A stretch of DNA of 44,909 nucleotides. Origin: Flavivirga aquimarina (GTDB lineage Bacteria > Bacteroidota > Bacteroidia > Flavobacteriales > Flavobacteriaceae). A model generated the notes under the pieces. That model was not told the DNA's origin. It did no database searches and saw only the letters and a list, made by a program, of their open reading frames with translations. The DNA lies in the NCBI RefSeq assembly GCF_030540835.1, contig NZ_JAUOEK010000116.1:1-44909 (forward strand), in the 5' to 3' direction. Numbering within the stretch: the first letter of the stretch is position 1; every line of letters starts with the position of its first letter. This document shows, piece after piece, positions 42,667 through 44,909 of this stretch. Both the position numbers and the translations under genes were made by a program.

Positions 42667-44400
42667 TTAGTTTTTAATTACTTTTCTCGCAAAGGTGTTA
42701 CCTTCTTCAGATTTTACTTTTAAAATGTAGATTCCTTTTGAAAGAAACTCAACGTTAATTTCCGGGTTAGACGATTTGTAAATTTTAAGTACTCTTCCAT
42801 TCGCATCATAAAGAGTAATATTGTTTATTATTACTCCAGTATTGTTCTCAATGTAAATTTTGTCTTTTACAGGGTTAGGATATGTATTAAATGATGAATT
42901 CAAATCCGTAACCTCATTGGTACTTAACACAGAAGAAAAGTTAGTTTTGAACACAAAAAAGTTGGTTAAACCTATAGTTTGCAAGGCTATTGTTTGGTTA
43001 CTATCTATACTAAAATCAACAGTGTTTTGAAAATTTCCAGATATAATCAAGTTATCATTTGAATCAATATTGGCTTCATAGACATTATGGTTTCCTGAGC
43101 CTCCTAGCATAGAACTCCATTCTACAGAACCATCAATTGTATTTATTTTTCCAAGTAATATGTCTTGATCAATAGGTAGATAGGTGTTTTCTCCAAAAGA
43201 AAAACCCGTTGTACCTACTATATTTCTAACATCACCTGCATAGTATAAGTTGTTATTACTATCAATTGATAAAAAACCGCCCTGCTCTGGGTCTAAATAA
43301 GAAGGAGTTGAATACCATGTTCCAAATGTAGTTACCCACTCAAAATCACCTAAAACATTTAATTTATGTATAAATTGTTTACTCTCACTTGTATTGGGAG
43401 CTGGTACGGAAAAAATTGCGATACCTGGGTCAAAATCTATATTTTGGGGAGACCCTTGCCAAACACCAGTTGTATATACATTTTCATTAGTATCAACAAC
43501 AATAGAATGAATGACAACACTATATGGATTTTTTAACTGTTTTGCCCAAATAAAGTTTCCTTCTGAATCCAATTTTTGAATGTATGAATCAATGCCAATA
43601 GGGCTACCAAGAGTAGATCCTGTTTCTGTCATTAAAAATGTACCCTCTTTATAGTCAAAATCATTTTCGATAAGGAAAAACCCAGCTACATAAATATTAT
43701 TTTTGTCATCAAAAGTAATATCCTTTGCATATGCTGTTCCAGTAGCATATGCCCATAAAACATTGCCGTTTTGGTCTATTTTTACTAAACCATTGGATAG
43801 GTCTAAAGTTGAGAAGGGTGTCTCTATTGTAATACTTGGAGACAATGTTAAAGAATTTCGAAATACGATACTTAGAAGTGTATTTCCTTGGTTATCAGTT
43901 TCTAAATCCATAAGATAATCACCTTCCGAGTTACCGTAATTTACGGCCCACAAAAAATCTCCATTTGGATTAAGTTTTATTACATATATGTCTGCATCTC
44001 CATTAGAAACTAAATTATGAATGTCATCACTAGGGTTAGCATCTAATGTGTTTTGAAAAGTACCACTTACTAAGATATCCCCATTATTAGTAATAGAAAT
44101 ACCTAGCAAGGTTTCATCAAATGTCGATTTGATAGTTTTGACCCATAAAAATTGTCCTTGAGAGTCTCTTTTTTCAATAAAAACATCTCTTAAACCAATA
44201 TTTAATAAATTTTGTCCATTATGACTATAGGTTTCCTGATACGTGCCAGCAGAATAGACGTTTCCGTTATTATCTACTTTAGATAAAATGATTCTTTCTT
44301 CTGAGGTAGATCCATAACTTACTGCCCAATCTGTAGTTTGTGCCATAAGTTTGAAACAGCATAGAAATAAAACTGTGATAAAAAAATAAATTTGTTTCAT
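42667..44400 (-). CDS. Secreted beta-propeller protein with T9SS sorting domain
   Basis: 577 aa. Signal peptide ending KLMAQ. Residues ~20-490 are repeats of the form N-G-N-VYSAGT and F-W-A-K-LG with glycine and aspartate turns (for example DNNGNVYSAG, NGDILVSGTFQNT, TNENVYTTGVW), a propeller-type fold of SBBP-like repeats. The last ~75 residues start NTYPNPVKDKIYIEN and end with FARKVIKN, a type A T9SS sorting domain. It should be exported to the cell surface. Ligand unknown. Confidence 0.88.
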   Translation of the reverse strand: MKQIYFFITVLFLCCFKLMAQTTDWAVSYGSTSEERIILSKVDNNGNVYSAGTYQETYSHNGQNLLNIGLRDVFIEKRDSQGQFLWVKTIKSTFDETLLGISITNNGDILVSGTFQNTLDANPSDDIHNLVSNGDADIYVIKLNPNGDFLWAVNYGNSEGDYLMDLETDNQGNTLLSIVFRNSLTLSPSITIETPFSTLDLSNGLVKIDQNGNVLWAYATGTAYAKDITFDDKNNIYVAGFFLIENDFDYKEGTFLMTETGSTLGSPIGIDSYIQKLDSEGNFIWAKQLKNPYSVVIHSIVVDTNENVYTTGVWQGSPQNIDFDPGIAIFSVPAPNTSESKQFIHKLNVLGDFEWVTTFGTWYSTPSYLDPEQGGFLSIDSNNNLYYAGDVRNIVGTTGFSFGENTYLPIDQDILLGKINTIDGSVEWSSMLGGSGNHNVYEANIDSNDNLIISGNFQNTVDFSIDSNQTIALQTIGLTNFFVFKTNFSSVLSTNEVTDLNSSFNTYPNPVKDKIYIENNTGVIINNITLYDANGRVLKIYKSSNPEINVEFLSKGIYILKVKSEEGNTFARKVIKN

Positions 44401-44602
44401 TATTATTTAAGTGTTGAATGGGGTATATTTTGTTTTACATTAGTCTTTGAAGTTTACAATCTTGATTGCAAACTTTGTAGCGTTTTTTTAAATGATAGGA
44501 ATTATATTTGGTAGAAATGTTTGCTATCATTTAGTTTGGTAGTAAAATAAGCCTGATTTCAGATTCATTTTTACTTAAAACTATAGATTTAAAATTCATA
44601 GT

Positions 44603-44909
44603 TTATTTTTTAATAAACTTAAAGGTGTTTCCGTTTTCAAATTTCAGAAAATACAATCCATTGGGTGATTTTTTAATATCAATTTTTTCATTATTAGAGA
44701 TAATTCCACTACTTATTTTAGTTCCCAAAATATTATAAATTGTATAATTTTCTGTTCTGGGTAATCCTGAAATTTGAATAAAATCTGGGGAAGGGTTTGG
44801 ATATAACTTTATATTGGATACTTCTATGTTTTCATTTATTGAAAGTGTACCTAAGTTGAGCTTAGAAATTCTGTTACCAGAAATTTCAGCAATATACAAG
44901 TCATCTCCA
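44603..44909 (-). CDS. C-terminus of a T9SS-sorted NHL-repeat protein, partial
   Basis: Only the end of the gene is in the window; it runs off the right edge. The frame is open through the last base, with a segment DDLYIAEISGNRISKLN typical of the end of an NHL propeller. The last ~70 residues are a T9SS sorting domain (IKLYPNPSPDFIQI near the start, NGLYFLKFENG near the end). It shares the layout of its neighbour but is not a copy of it. Confidence 0.8.
   Translation of the reverse strand, partial: GDDLYIAEISGNRISKLNLGTLSINENIEVSNIKLYPNPSPDFIQISGLPRTENYTIYNILGTKISSGIISNNEKIDIKKSPNGLYFLKFENGNTFKFIKK

Noticed and set aside
1-44909. CRISPR arrays, insertion sequences and transposases
   Set aside because: No regularly spaced direct repeats and no transposase-like protein were seen on either strand.
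42667-44909. The two T9SS proteins as a tandem duplication
   Set aside because: They share the sorting-domain layout, but the sequences differ clearly beyond the generic family motif.

Overview
The window looks like a chromosomal segment of a Flavobacteriaceae bacterium (phylum Bacteroidota), probably marine. The DNA is AT-rich. Starts generally lack strong Shine-Dalgarno sequences, and several promoters match the Bacteroidota TTG/TTTG...TAnnTTTG pattern. Other signs are type IX secretion (T9SS) C-terminal sorting domains, a DNA polymerase III alpha with an N-terminal exonuclease, and a long acidic tail on ribosomal protein S16.

Layout. (1) 1-2400: an accessory patch with an intergenic palindromic repeat, a 5'-truncated gene remnant, and two unrelated small genes, each directly preceded by a diverged copy of a ~128-bp hairpin-bearing repeat that resembles a cassette boundary. 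(2) 2445-16845: an energy-conservation block. An Alvin-type 2[4Fe-4S] ferredoxin gene diverges from a long operon korA-korB-nuoA-B-C-D-(gap)-H-I-J-K-L-M-N-orf, followed by a separate [2Fe-2S] ferredoxin gene. nuoE, nuoF and nuoG, the NADH-oxidising arm, are absent. Their usual place between nuoD and nuoH holds 238 bp of non-coding DNA with a large inverted repeat. I infer a ferredoxin-fed 11-subunit complex I supplied by 2-oxoacid oxidation. (3) 17040-25506: mostly housekeeping genes on the minus strand (DUF1853 protein, metallophosphoesterase, a likely metal-related outer-membrane protein and small cysteine protein, glutaryl-CoA dehydrogenase-like enzyme, TrmN6, RimM, S16, 6-phosphogluconolactonase-like protein), with one small plus-strand gene. 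(4) 25693-30081: dnaE fused to a proofreading exonuclease, then a 560-bp gap with three consecutive stem-loops. (5) 30643-34355: an AHSA1-ArsR-AHSA1 operon with two candidate operators, thioredoxin, a ClpP paralogue, a DUF58 protein and tRNA-Asp. (6) 34691-42544: a membrane class III nucleotide cyclase and a seven-gene YbhGFSR-like efflux operon (TetR, TolC, HlyD, two ATPases, two ABC-2 permeases). (7) 42667-44909: two T9SS-sorted secreted proteins, the second cut by the window edge.

Most genes are ordinary. The two places most worth attention are the NADH-module-free complex I operon headed by korAB and the cassette-like array at the left edge. Smaller items are a palindromic repeat that appears to have been absorbed in frame into trmN6, a run of four hairpins between rpsP and rimM, and a candidate structured RNA downstream of dnaE. 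All family assignments come from reading motifs by eye; no database search was run.
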